Numbered from the stretch's first letter, positions 7,747 through 15,694 are shown. The stretch is DNA of 32,068 nucleotides from JBBIJR01 sp037445875 (GCA_037445875.1 JBBIJR010000039.1:1-32068), one strand, 5' to 3'. Program-made: numbers and translations. Notes: generated from the letters alone by a model not told the origin.

Positions 7747-8802
7747 CTATTTGACGAGAATCATCTTCTTTGTTTGAATGTTCCCATCCAGACTCAGACG
7801 CACGAAGTAGATGCCGCTGGGCAGTACGCTTCCGCTCTGATCGGTGGCATTCCAGGTGTATTCGTGGTAACCGATCTCCTGATCCCCCTCGTACAGCGTT
7901 CTCAGAAGATTTCCCAGCAGATCGTAGATCCGCAATTCCACATAACCCGATTTTCGGAGATCGTACGCGATCGTGGTGGAGAGATTGAAGGGGTTTGGAT
8001 AATTCTGCTCAAGGCGGAAGAGGGCCGGTGTATCCGATTTGTTCTTCCGTGGTGAACGGGCGGACAGCAGCAGTTCGTCCCTCACCGTCCCGAAGATGGT
8101 GTCCAGCCCGACAAAGAAGCGGAGCCCGTCGAGATTGGCTCGCAGGAATCCCGGAGGAGAGGATGAGGGGGCCGCGCCGATGTAGCACTGGGAGCCCGTA
8201 TTGGCCTGCGTGATGCGTGAGAAGGGCAGCGCCGTGACCGGAGTGCCGTTGATGTAGAAGGTCAGGCTGTCGGACGCGCCGTCGCAATGAAAGCCGATGT
8301 GATACCACCGCTGCGGCCGCAGCACGTAGCCTGCGCGGAACGTCTCGGAGAGGCCTTCGCGCATTTCGACGCAGGGTTCGTTGGCCTCGAGGTAGAAGCG
8401 ATAGCCGCTCAGAAAATTGTTGCTCGCGTTGATGATCTCGCCGCTCGCAAGGGTCGGGAGGTAGATCCAGGTGGAGACGGTCAAGGCGACCTGCCCGGTC
8501 ACGTTGATGTCGGCGTACGACGGCACTTTGAGGAAATCGTCGATGCCGTCGAGGACCAGGTAGTCGTCCTGTGTGGGAGCGGGGTCGAGGTTGGACAGCG
8601 TCAGACCCGCAGACCGGAGCCATTCCACCGAGAGCGTTTCGGCGGCTGCGGTGTAGGCTTCGCGCCGCAAGACCACACTGGTCCCCTCGTCGAACTCGAG
8701 GGACATCCGCAACTGGGCCCCGACCGTCGCCGGTATCGTGCCCGCGACGGCCAACCAACCCACCAAAGCTATGATGAAATACCGGATCGTAACAAAGATC
8801 AT
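7747..8802 (-). CDS. Exported LamG (concanavalin A-like) protein with T9SS-type C-terminal domain
   Basis: The protein has 351 residues. The signal peptide is 1-30 (VGAQ). Residues about 75-240 match the LamG/jelly-roll fold: LVLDGIDDFLKVPSY, then VALTVSTWIYLP, RWYHIGFHCDG, LTFYINGT and LDGLRFF. Residues 267-351 form a Por-type sorting domain opening with NYPNPFNLSTT and ending KKMILVK. The protein is likely a surface or secreted carbohydrate- or glycan-binding protein, but I see no enzymatic site. The ATG at 8802 has GAGG a few bases upstream. A weak 6-bp inverted repeat after the stop (7726-7745) might lower transcription into the next gene, which has its own good ribosome-binding site. Confidence 0.85.
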   Translation of the reverse strand: MIFVTIRYFIIALVGWLAVAGTIPATVGAQLRMSLEFDEGTSVVLRREAYTAAAETLSVEWLRSAGLTLSNLDPAPTQDDYLVLDGIDDFLKVPSYADINVTGQVALTVSTWIYLPTLASGEIINASNNFLSGYRFYLEANEPCVEMREGLSETFRAGYVLRPQRWYHIGFHCDGASDSLTFYINGTPVTALPFSRITQANTGSQCYIGAAPSSSPPGFLRANLDGLRFFVGLDTIFGTVRDELLLSARSPRKNKSDTPALFRLEQNYPNPFNLSTTIAYDLRKSGYVELRIYDLLGNLLRTLYEGDQEIGYHEYTWNATDQSGSVLPSGIYFVRLSLDGNIQTKKMILVK

Positions 8803-8888
8803 GGTGCCTCGTTATCTGCAGACAACGACGGCGGACGCACGTCTCCTGCGGTTAGTTCGGAACAGTGAGAACACAGGCCTCCACGGAG

Positions 8889-8917
8889 AAAGTAAGGCGT
8901 AGAGCTGCGGTATTCAA
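8889..8917 (-). promoter_or_regulatory. Candidate promoter for the LamG/FG-GAP gene pair
   Basis: TTGAAT (8917-8912) and TACTTT (8894-8889) on the minus strand are 17 bp apart. The predicted start is near 8882, about 80 nt before the ATG at 8802. It sits just downstream of a terminator, where a new unit must start. Confidence 0.4.
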
Positions 8918-8930
8918 GAAAAAATTCGGT

Positions 8931-8959
8931 AAAAAAGAAGCGCCGCCGCAGCGACGCTT
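8931..8959 (-). terminator. Intrinsic terminator after the BoxB-like gene
   Basis: The minus-strand RNA forms a 9-bp stem AAGCGUCGC / GCGGCGCUU with one G-U pair and a UGCG loop (8959-8938). It is followed by C and then UUUUUU (8936-8931). It lies about 20 bp past the stop codon at 8979 and marks the end of the tetR/oxygenase unit. Confidence 0.75.
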
Positions 8960-8978
8960 TCAAGACCGTCCCGGCTCA

Positions 8979-10112
8979 TCAGGCGAGCTTCAAGGGCTTG
9001 AATTCGATCCAGTCGTTGCTCTCCTTGAAAATGCCCCGAAGCATCTCCTTGTCCTTGTCCGTGGGGAACACTTCCTTCTTGTAATCTTCGTACTTCTCGG
9101 CGGACATGAGTTCGCCCGTCACGCTGTACGGTTGATGGGCGTACGTGCCGATGTGCCGGTTGAATTTGACGTCGGGCATGAAGAGTTTCGGATGGTCCTG
9201 AGGAACGAGCGTGTTGAGATCCTCGATCAGCCGGCCGATTTCGTCCATATACAGGCGGCGGGCCATCTCGTTCAACTGGGCCTTGTCGGCTTCTCGGTCG
9301 CCCTCGCCCTCGTCGTACCGTCCCTTGAGCCCCCAGACGTACGCCCAGTGGGCATTGGACGAGTGGTCGGTCCCGAACAGATCGTACGCCGTCGGCACCC
9401 ACTTGTTGAAGTACTTCTGGATCAGCTCCACCGGAACCTTGCCCATCTTCAGAATGCGTTTGAGGCCGTTGTTGCCGGTGCCGAGGTGGAACGCTTCTTC
9501 CTTGAGCATCGGTCCCATGCTGGCGGCCAGGGGCATGAAGCCGGAATGGGAGAGCATCTTGAGTTGGAATTTGCCGTCCCGGTCGATGAATTCGGTATAG
9601 GTGTAGAAATCCAGCCAGTTATCGACGATCTCGTTGAAAGAGCCCAACAGTCGTTTTTGTTCGAAGGCGCGGCGTTCGAGAAGTTTGATCGCCTCTTTCT
9701 TGCCCGCGTCGCCGAAGTGCGAAACGAGGATGTGGCTCATCTGCCAGCCGTGCCGCATTTCCTCCGCGTTGATGCGCATGAGCGCGTACAGGTCGTAGTC
9801 GCTGGGCGCCTTGTCCACGAGCAGCCGCTGCTGCTCGACGGAGGCGAATTCCGTGTCGCCCTGGAAAACGATCAGCGTCTGTAGGGCGTCCCGAATGTTC
9901 TGGCTGGGGATATCCAGCACGCGCTCCCATTTCCGCTCGCCCGCAAAATCGCCGAACTCGATCTCGGTGGTCTTGCAGGCCGTGTACTTGGGCTCCAGGA
10001 CATACGTCGGCAAAAAGTGCCTGAACGTCTTTTCGTCGAAGCCGATGTCTTTCCTCCATTCCTGAAAGAGATCGACCCAATCGTCAAATGTCGCGAGCTG
10101 GGCTTTTAACAT
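8979..10112 (-). CDS. BoxB/PaaA-family di-iron oxygenase-like protein
   Basis: The protein has 377 residues and belongs to the ferritin-like di-iron family that holds PaaA/PaaC and benzoyl-CoA 2,3-epoxidase BoxB. Visible ligands are E88, E118-x-x-H121 (EEMRH), D177, and E206-x-x-H209 (EEAFH). Their spacing (30, 3, 56, 29, 3) differs from the BoxB ligand set as I recall it (E120, E150, H153, D211, E240, H243) only by a two-residue shift in the middle. The protein is shorter than BoxB, which is about 470 residues. No reductase (BoxA/PaaE), ligase or hydrolase gene is in the window, so the substrate is unknown, though an aromatic or acyl-CoA thioester is plausible. I chose the ATG at 10112, with AAGGAA 7 nt upstream. 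The preceding in-frame codons overlap the regulator gene and look untranslated. The gene lies 40 bp after the tetR gene. Confidence 0.8.
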   Translation of the reverse strand: MLKAQLATFDDWVDLFQEWRKDIGFDEKTFRHFLPTYVLEPKYTACKTTEIEFGDFAGERKWERVLDIPSQNIRDALQTLIVFQGDTEFASVEQQRLLVDKAPSDYDLYALMRINAEEMRHGWQMSHILVSHFGDAGKKEAIKLLERRAFEQKRLLGSFNEIVDNWLDFYTYTEFIDRDGKFQLKMLSHSGFMPLAASMGPMLKEEAFHLGTGNNGLKRILKMGKVPVELIQKYFNKWVPTAYDLFGTDHSSNAHWAYVWGLKGRYDEGEGDREADKAQLNEMARRLYMDEIGRLIEDLNTLVPQDHPKLFMPDVKFNRHIGTYAHQPYSVTGELMSAEKYEDYKKEVFPTDKDKEMLRGIFKESNDWIEFKPLKLA

Positions 10113-10152
10113 GACGGTTCCTTTGGTTGGTTCGTTGTATATGAGCGAACGG

Positions 10153-10803
10153 TCATTTCTTTGTGCGAACGAATCCATGAAGGAACAACTCGGTCATCCG
10201 GTCGGCGATTCTGCGGACGTTGGCAAGACTGTGTTCCCTTTTCGATGGATTGTACCACGTGTAGGTCCAGTTCATCATCCCGAAAAGGGACAGGGCGGCG
10301 ACCTTGACGGCGTCGTTTCGCCTGGCCGAAGGGTTGCTCTTGCGTTCGATCTCCAGGAGGAGGGATTCCATGCGGTCGAGATACGATCGTTTCTTTTTCT
10401 GAATCAGATCGAAATACGCGCCGCGCAGGCCGTCCGATTCGTGCGCGAGGACTTTCATCGCGTCGAGGTGCGTGACGAAATACTGAAGGTGGTTCTGAAC
10501 GAGGGCTCCGAGTTTCTGTTCGGGCCCGCGGACGTCTTTCAACCGCTCGTCGAGGCTGGACAACACACTGTCGAAAGAGTGCTTGGAAATCAGGAACAGG
10601 AGTTCCTCCTTGGTCTTGAAATAATAGTACAGGCCCGCCAGGCTGATGTCCATGTCGCGGGAAAGGTCGCGAATCGACGTATTGTGGTATCCCTCCCGGG
10701 CGAACAGGGAGGCGGCGCGCTCCAGAATGTCGCGAAGTTTGAGCGAATAGCGCTCGGAATTCTCTTGAACCGCCGTTTCCGGCTCGATGAGGTCGGACAC
10801 CAC
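10153..10803 (-). CDS. TetR/AcrR-family transcriptional repressor (PaaR/FadR-like)
   Basis: The protein has 216 residues. The N-terminal TetR helix-turn-helix is plain: RDILERAASLFAREGYHNTS, then IRDLSRDMDISLAGLYYYF at about 40-60, then KTKEELLF. The C-terminal two-thirds is the helical ligand-binding and dimer domain. The start is GTG at 10803 (a second GTG follows at once). The ribosome-binding site is weak. It lies directly upstream of the BoxB-like gene in the same direction, and an 18-bp inverted repeat overlaps its own promoter, so autoregulation and control of the oxygenase are likely. By analogy with repressors of phenylacetate or fatty-acid genes, the ligand may be a CoA thioester (inference). 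Confidence 0.85.
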   Translation of the reverse strand: MVSDLIEPETAVQENSERYSLKLRDILERAASLFAREGYHNTSIRDLSRDMDISLAGLYYYFKTKEELLFLISKHSFDSVLSSLDERLKDVRGPEQKLGALVQNHLQYFVTHLDAMKVLAHESDGLRGAYFDLIQKKKRSYLDRMESLLLEIERKSNPSARRNDAVKVAALSLFGMMNWTYTWYNPSKREHSLANVRRIADRMTELFLHGFVRTKK

Positions 10804-10823
10804 GCGATGGCCTTTGCGTAAAA

Positions 10824-10841
10824 TTCGAACGAACGTTCGAA
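10824..10841. promoter_or_regulatory. Operator: 8-2-8 perfect inverted repeat for the TetR repressor
   Basis: TTCGAACG-AA-CGTTCGAA is a perfect palindrome with a 2-bp centre. Its core fits the form CNAACGNNCGTTNG that I recall for the PaaR repressor of Thermus. It begins within the -10 box of the tetR promoter and covers the expected start site, the usual layout for autorepression. Confidence 0.7.
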
Positions 10842-10869
10842 ATATAAGTCCCGCAGACTACAAGGGCAA
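10841..10869 (-). promoter_or_regulatory. Promoter of the tetR/oxygenase unit
   Basis: TTGCCC (10869-10864) and TATATT (10846-10841) on the minus strand have 17-bp spacing. The predicted start is near 10834, inside the operator. The same TATATT box occurs in other candidate promoters of this window. Confidence 0.55.
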
Positions 10870-10910
10870 GTGTTTTCTTCGGGCGTAATCCGCGGGACCC
10901 GAGAAACTCT

Positions 10911-10939
10911 TTGAATAAGAGGGATCCGATAAGTACATT
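10911..10939 (+). promoter_or_regulatory. Candidate promoter of ksgA-mgtE-methyltransferase
   Basis: TTGAAT (10911-10916) and TACATT (10934-10939) are 17 bp apart. The predicted start is near 10946, about 30 nt before the GTG start of ksgA. It is divergent from the tetR promoter, about 70 bp from the operator. Confidence 0.45.
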
Positions 10940-10975
10940 AGCCGGAATTTCTCTCACGCGTCAAGTCCCGATCCG

Positions 10976-11758
10976 GTGAAACGGCCTCCTTTTCCAAAGA
11001 AGCACCTGAGCCAGCATTTTCTGTCCGACGCCAACATTGCCCGGAAGATCGTCGATGCGGTCCAGGTGGATGCCTCGGATGCGGTAGTCGAAATCGGGTG
11101 CGGTCAGGGCGCGCTCACGCGCTGGCTGCTGGACAAGGGCTGCCGGGTGTTCGGCGTGGAGTTCGACGCCGGGTTGGTCGAAGGCCTCGAACGGTCGTTC
11201 GGCCGCTTTGAACGGTTCACCCTCATCCACAAAGACGTCCTGGAATGGGACTTCGAAGAGGCGATCCGTTGGACCGCGGGCCATCTCCGTGTGGTGGGCA
11301 ATCTCCCGTACCATATCTCGAGCGCGATCCTGTTCAGGCTGCTCGATCTCCGCCGGCACATCGCATCGGTAGTCGTGATGCTGCAGAGAGAAGTGGCGGC
11401 GCGTATCGTTTCGGCACCGGGCAGCAAGGAATACGGGATCCTCTCGGTACTTTGCCAGTATCACGCGGACGTTAGCCGGTTGTTCGACGTCTCTCCGACC
11501 GCGTTTTTCCCCCGGCCCCGCGTGCATTCCAGCATTCTGCGAATGACGCTGCGTCCGCCGCTCCGGCCCGCCGTCGACGAAGATCTGTTCCGCCTTGTGG
11601 TGCGTACGAGCTTCAATCAACGGCGTAAGATGTTGAGGAACTCGCTCAGCACTTTTCTTGCCGGCCGGGAATGGAATAACGGCCTGGAACGGCGGCCCGA
11701 ACAACTCAGCGTCAGCGAATTCGTGGAACTCAGCGATCGACTCCGTCCCCTTCCCTAA
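10976..11758 (+). CDS. rsmA/ksgA: 16S rRNA (adenine-1518/1519-N6,N6)-dimethyltransferase
   Basis: The protein has 260 residues, a usual length. It dimethylates two adjacent adenines in the 3' hairpin of 16S rRNA late in small-subunit assembly, with SAM as donor. The N-terminus KKHLSQHFLSDANI matches the family opening. The SAM loop is VEIGCGQGALT (38-48), and the catalytic NLPYHI motif is at about residue 109. The C-terminal helical domain includes FFPRPRVHSSI and FNQRRKMLRNSL. The start is GTG at 10976, which fits the homologous N-terminus, but the ribosome-binding site is weak. mgtE follows by 17 bp. Confidence 0.95.
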   Translation: MKRPPFPKKHLSQHFLSDANIARKIVDAVQVDASDAVVEIGCGQGALTRWLLDKGCRVFGVEFDAGLVEGLERSFGRFERFTLIHKDVLEWDFEEAIRWTAGHLRVVGNLPYHISSAILFRLLDLRRHIASVVVMLQREVAARIVSAPGSKEYGILSVLCQYHADVSRLFDVSPTAFFPRPRVHSSILRMTLRPPLRPAVDEDLFRLVVRTSFNQRRKMLRNSLSTFLAGREWNNGLERRPEQLSVSEFVELSDRLRPLP

Positions 11759-11775
11759 CAAAGTGGATAAAGCAC

Positions 11776-13137
11776 TTGCGACCCAAAGCAGAAATCGAGA
11801 TCGATAAAGAGTTCATGGACGACATCAAGGATCTGGTCGACTCGCGGGCCGAACTCCTCCTGCGCAACATCCTGCAGGACCTGCACCCGGCCGACATTTC
11901 CGAGATTCTGGACCACCTCGATGAGGAGGAACGGAACTACGTATTTCATATTCTCGACACCGACAAGGCGTCCGACGTCATCCTGGAGCTGGACAGTGCA
12001 TCGCGGGAGGGCCTGCTCGAGCATCTCGACGAGAAGGAGATCACGGAGATCGTGGATGCCATGCACTCGGACGACGCGACGAACATTGTCCAGGAGCTCG
12101 ACGACCAGACCCAGCGCATCGTGCTGGACCACCTCGACCGGGAAGACGCCCAGGAAGTCCAGGAACTTCTCCAGTACAAGGAGGACACGGCGGGCGGCAT
12201 CATGCAGCTCGAGTTTGTCGACGTGTACGATACAGAGACCGTGGCCGAGGCGATCGATGAAGTGCGCGAGAAGGCGTCCGAGGTCGAGAAAATCTACGAC
12301 ATCTACGTGGTCAATGCCGCAGGCAACCTGGTCGGCGTGCTGAGCGCCGAGACCCTCCTCGTCGTGCCGCCGTACCGGCTCGTGTCCGAAGTCATGGTGA
12401 GCGACGTGGTCGCTGCGCGTACGGACGAGGACCAGGAGGAGGTTGCCAGGCGGTTCAAGAAATTCGACCTGGTGACGCTGCCGGTCATCACGCGCTCCGG
12501 CAAACTGGTTGGGCGCGTGACCATCGACGATATTATCGATGTCATCGAGCAGGAAGCGTCGGAGGACGTGTCGAAGATGGCCGGTTCCGTGGACGAACAC
12601 GTCACGGAAACGTCGACCCTGCGTATTTCCCGGTCTCGCCTGCCGTGGCTGTTCACCGCCCTGGCCGGTGAGTTGTTGGCGGCGTTTGTTCTGAGCCGGT
12701 TCGAGGCCTCGCTGCATTCTATCCTGGCGCTTGCGTTTTTTGTGCCGATCATCATGGCGATGGCCGGCAACATCGCCATCCAGTGTTCGTCCATCGTGAT
12801 CCGCGGTCTGGCCACGGGGGAGATCAGTCTGATCGACATGCAGCGGCAGGTGTGGAAGGAAGTGCGGGTGGCGGCCATCAACGGCATGGCGCTGGGACTG
12901 GTGTTGTCGGTGGTCGTGTCCGTATGGCTGGCCGATGCGCACATCGCGGCGGTGGTAGGTGTGGCGCTGGTATGTGTCGTGTTCTTTGCCGCCTTCAACG
13001 GGACCCTGTTCCCGCTCCTCCTCAAACGGCTCAAGGTGGATCCGGCGCTGGCCGCGGGTCCGTTTGTGACCATGACCAACGATACGCTCGGCATTCTGAT
13101 CTACCTCGGCATCGCCACCCTCATGCTGATCGGGTAG
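11776..13137 (+). CDS. mgtE: MgtE-type magnesium channel/transporter
   Basis: The protein has 453 residues, the usual MgtE length, and mediates Mg2+ uptake through the inner membrane. It has the N-terminal acidic superhelical domain (LHPADISEIL, repeated DDATNIVQELDD-type units, 1-130). A CBS pair follows (about 135-255) with YDIYVVNAAGNLVGVLS and VTLPVITRSGKLVGRVT. Five membrane helices come from 285 onward. The pore region carries AGNIAIQCSSIVIRGLATGE and the last helix TNDTLGILIYLGIA with the conserved Asp. The start is probably TTG at 11776; an ATG at 11815 (MDDIKDLV) is a fair alternative and would remove 13 residues. The gene is second of three in an operon with ksgA and a methyltransferase. 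Confidence 0.93.
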   Translation: MRPKAEIEIDKEFMDDIKDLVDSRAELLLRNILQDLHPADISEILDHLDEEERNYVFHILDTDKASDVILELDSASREGLLEHLDEKEITEIVDAMHSDDATNIVQELDDQTQRIVLDHLDREDAQEVQELLQYKEDTAGGIMQLEFVDVYDTETVAEAIDEVREKASEVEKIYDIYVVNAAGNLVGVLSAETLLVVPPYRLVSEVMVSDVVAARTDEDQEEVARRFKKFDLVTLPVITRSGKLVGRVTIDDIIDVIEQEASEDVSKMAGSVDEHVTETSTLRISRSRLPWLFTALAGELLAAFVLSRFEASLHSILALAFFVPIIMAMAGNIAIQCSSIVIRGLATGEISLIDMQRQVWKEVRVAAINGMALGLVLSVVVSVWLADAHIAAVVGVALVCVVFFAAFNGTLFPLLLKRLKVDPALAAGPFVTMTNDTLGILIYLGIATLMLIG

Positions 13138-13142
13138 GCAAA

Positions 13143-13784
13143 TTGAAAAAGCTCGCCATCACCCATCCCGCCGTCGAGCGTTACCTGCACGCCATGACAC
13201 CGACGCGCGACCGGATATTGCGGGAAATGGAGGCGCTGGCGCGCACGGAGGCCTTTCCGATCATCGGTCCGCAGGTCGGCCGGCTGCTGGCCCAACTGAT
13301 CGTACTGCGGCGGCCTCGCGTTATCGTGGAACTGGGGTCGGGATTCGGTTACTCGGCGTACTGGATAGCGCGGGCGGCCGGTCCGGGAACGGTGATCCAT
13401 TGTTCCGAGAACAGTGAACACGACGCCGATCGGCTGCTGCGGTTCTTTCGCCGCGCGGGGCTGGAGGACCGGGTGGAGTGCTTTGTGGGGAACGCGCTCG
13501 ACCTGCTTCGCTCGTTCGACGACGGAAGCGTGGACTTCCTCCTCAACGACATCGATAAGACATCGTATCCGGACGTGCTGAACCTCGCGGCGCGCAAGAT
13601 GCGGTCGGGCGGCCTGTTTGTGACGGACAACGTACTCTGGTCCGGCCGAGTTCTGGCGGGAGGTACCGCCGATGCGGCCACCCGGGCCATCCGCCGATTC
13701 AACCGTGAACTGATCGCGTCCCGCCTCTTCCTGACGTCGATCATCCCCCTCCGTGACGGGCTCGCGCTGGCCGTACGCAAGTAA
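13143..13784 (+). CDS. SAM-dependent O-methyltransferase (catechol/caffeoyl-CoA OMT family)
   Basis: The protein has 213 residues. The SAM loop is VELGSGFGYSAYWIA. An acidic strand (VDFLLNDIDK) and the family's metal/substrate stretch VTDNVLWSGRV follow. The N-terminal ITHPAVERYLHAM...RDRILREMEALA matches the usual entry helices of this family, which supports the TTG start at 13143 (five bases after the mgtE stop). An ATG at 13194 would cut these helices. The acceptor substrate is unknown; members act on small phenolics or tRNA. The gene converges on acpS with only 3 bp between the stop codons. Confidence 0.85.
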   Translation: MKKLAITHPAVERYLHAMTPTRDRILREMEALARTEAFPIIGPQVGRLLAQLIVLRRPRVIVELGSGFGYSAYWIARAAGPGTVIHCSENSEHDADRLLRFFRRAGLEDRVECFVGNALDLLRSFDDGSVDFLLNDIDKTSYPDVLNLAARKMRSGGLFVTDNVLWSGRVLAGGTADAATRAIRRFNRELIASRLFLTSIIPLRDGLALAVRK

Positions 13785-13787
13785 CCC

Positions 13788-14165
13788 TCACAAAGGCCCT
13801 TTTTCGATCACGACCGTGGCCACCGCGTAGCGGCGGGAGTGGGACAGGGACACGTGCGTGCGCGCATTTCTCAGGATTTCCCCCAGCGACGCGCTCAGCG
13901 ACAGGTGTGGGACACCCAACGCATCGACGTACACGGCTACATCGGTCCACGCCAGGGTGTTGCCGGACCCGGCCCGTATGGCTTTGGCAAAGGCCTCCTT
14001 TGCGGCAAACCGGACAGCCAGTGAGGGAAACGGATCCTTTTTCTTCATGGCGTACTCGAGCTCGGGCTGTGTAAAAATCCGCCGCAGAAAGCGATCCCCG
14101 AACCGTTCATGGCTGTCGCGGATCCGGCTGATCTCGACGATGTCGGTCCCGATGCCGGTGATCAT
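13788..14165 (-). CDS. acpS: Holo-[acyl-carrier-protein] synthase
   Basis: The protein has 125 residues, a standard length. It transfers 4'-phosphopantetheine from CoA to acyl carrier protein. The Mg2+-binding GIGTDIVEI is at 4-12 and RFAAKEAFAKAI carries the second signature (WxxKEA-type). The C-terminal HVSLSHSRRYAVA also fits. The ATG at 14165 lies 2 bp after the stop of the response-regulator gene, so acpS is the last gene of the long minus-strand run. The link between a housekeeping enzyme and the signalling genes is probably only transcriptional. Confidence 0.93.
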   Translation of the reverse strand: MITGIGTDIVEISRIRDSHERFGDRFLRRIFTQPELEYAMKKKDPFPSLAVRFAAKEAFAKAIRAGSGNTLAWTDVAVYVDALGVPHLSLSASLGEILRNARTHVSLSHSRRYAVATVVIEKGPL

Positions 14166-14167
14166 GG

Positions 14168-15694
14168 TTATTCGATCCGATACTCTTTGAGTTTGTTGTA
14201 GAGGGCCGGCCGGCTGATACCCAGGCGGCGGGCCGCTTCGGCACGATTGCCCCCCACTTCGTGCAGGACCGTCATGATCGCGATCTTCTCGAGTTCGCGC
14301 TGGGCCATGTCGGTAATGCTTTTCAGGCTTTCCTGGCTTCGCAGCAACTGCTGCACGACTCGAACCTGTTCGTCCGAGTACTTGAATTCCGACCTAGGGC
14401 TGAGGGATTCGTTGAGATCGGCAAAAATTCGCACGGACGAAGAAAGCATCGTCTCCCGCCGCTGGTCGAGTTTCCGAACCAGGTCCCGGGGAAGCTGGGA
14501 CACGTCGATGGCTTCGTCCGGGGTGATCACTACCAGCCGCTCGATGATGTTTTCGAGCTCGCGGATATTACCGGGCCAGTCGTGCTCGAGCAGGACGGCC
14601 ATGGCCTCGGGAGTCAGAGCCTTGAGCGGCTTGCGATTCATCGAACAGTACTTCTCCAGGAAGTGCTGGACCAGGAGCGGGATATCTTCCTTCCGTTCGC
14701 GGAGCGGCGGCAAGGACAGTGTGATCACGGCCAGCCGGTAGTACAGGTCTTCCCGGAATAGCTTGTCCTGGATCATCTTGAGCAGAGTGCGGTTGGTGGC
14801 GGCGATGATGCGCACATCGGCGGTTACGCCCTGATTGCCTCCGACCGGGCGTACTTCCTTTTCCTGAAGGGCACGAAGGAGTTTGGCCTGAATGGACAGG
14901 CTCACGTCGCCGATCTCGTCAAGGAACAACGTCCCTTTGTCCGCCACTTTGAAGAGGCCCTTCTTGTCGGCAGTGGCTCCGGTAAAGGCGCCGCGTACGT
15001 GGCCGAACAGCTCGCTTTCGAGCAGGTTCTCCGGCAGTGCGCCGCAGTTGATGGCGACAAACGGCCGTTCATGCCGAAGGCTCTCCTGATGCAGCGCCTT
15101 AGCAATCAGTTCCTTGCCGGTCCCGCTTTCTCCTTCGATGAGCACGGTCGAGTCGCTCTTGGCGATCGTGCGGATCATCTCGAAAATTCGCACCATGCTT
15201 CGGCTCTTGCCGACGATGGCTCCGAATTCGTGCTGGTCTTTCTCGCTCAGCCGTTCACGGAGAAGGCGTACTTCGGAATTGAGGCGGGAGAACGATAGGG
15301 CTTTACGGATCGTCAACAGGAGCTCGTCCCGCTGAAACGGTTTGGTCAGATAGTCGAAGGCACCGGTCTTGATGGCTTTGATGCCGTCGTCGACCGTGCC
15401 TACCCCGGTCAGCATGATGAACGGAGTTTCCGGCTTCAGCGCTTTCACCTTTTGCAGGAACTCCATCCCGTTCATGCCGTCCATTGCAAGGTCCGAGATG
15501 ATAAGATCGTAGGATTCCATTTTTACCATTTCCCATGCGACCTGGCCGCCCGGCGCGGTGTGCACGGTGATGGGGGCGGAATCGCGGCTTTCGGAAGGCA
15601 CAGAGGGATCGGACAGCACTTCCGGTGTCAGGATCTTCTTGAAGAGCACAAGCATGTTCTTTTCGTCGTCGACGACCAGAATCTTACCGGTCAT
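14168..15694 (-). CDS. NtrC-family sigma-54-dependent response regulator
   Basis: The protein has 508 residues. The receiver domain (1-125) has D9/D10, phosphoacceptor D68 (IISDLAMDG) and K118 (YLTKPF). The AAA+ sigma-54 interaction domain (about 158-390) has Walker A GESGTGKE (188-195), GAFTGA (235-240) and Walker B GTLFLDE (254-260). A Fis-type helix-turn-helix closes the protein (GGNRAEAARRLGISRPALYN). All motifs needed to open sigma-54 promoters are present. The receiver has about 12 extra residues between its first helix and second strand (EVLSDPSVPSESRDSAPI). The gene overlaps the upstream kinase gene by 11 bp, so that REC-PAS-kinase is the likely phosphodonor. Targets are unknown. Confidence 0.95.
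   Translation of the reverse strand: MTGKILVVDDEKNMLVLFKKILTPEVLSDPSVPSESRDSAPITVHTAPGGQVAWEMVKMESYDLIISDLAMDGMNGMEFLQKVKALKPETPFIMLTGVGTVDDGIKAIKTGAFDYLTKPFQRDELLLTIRKALSFSRLNSEVRLLRERLSEKDQHEFGAIVGKSRSMVRIFEMIRTIAKSDSTVLIEGESGTGKELIAKALHQESLRHERPFVAINCGALPENLLESELFGHVRGAFTGATADKKGLFKVADKGTLFLDEIGDVSLSIQAKLLRALQEKEVRPVGGNQGVTADVRIIAATNRTLLKMIQDKLFREDLYYRLAVITLSLPPLRERKEDIPLLVQHFLEKYCSMNRKPLKALTPEAMAVLLEHDWPGNIRELENIIERLVVITPDEAIDVSQLPRDLVRKLDQRRETMLSSSVRIFADLNESLSPRSEFKYSDEQVRVVQQLLRSQESLKSITDMAQRELEKIAIMTVLHEVGGNRAEAARRLGISRPALYNKLKEYRIE

Noticed and set aside
12783..13142. N-terminal extension of the methyltransferase frame
   Set aside because: It overlaps the mgtE 3' end in another frame. 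The family N-terminus starts at the TTG at 13143.
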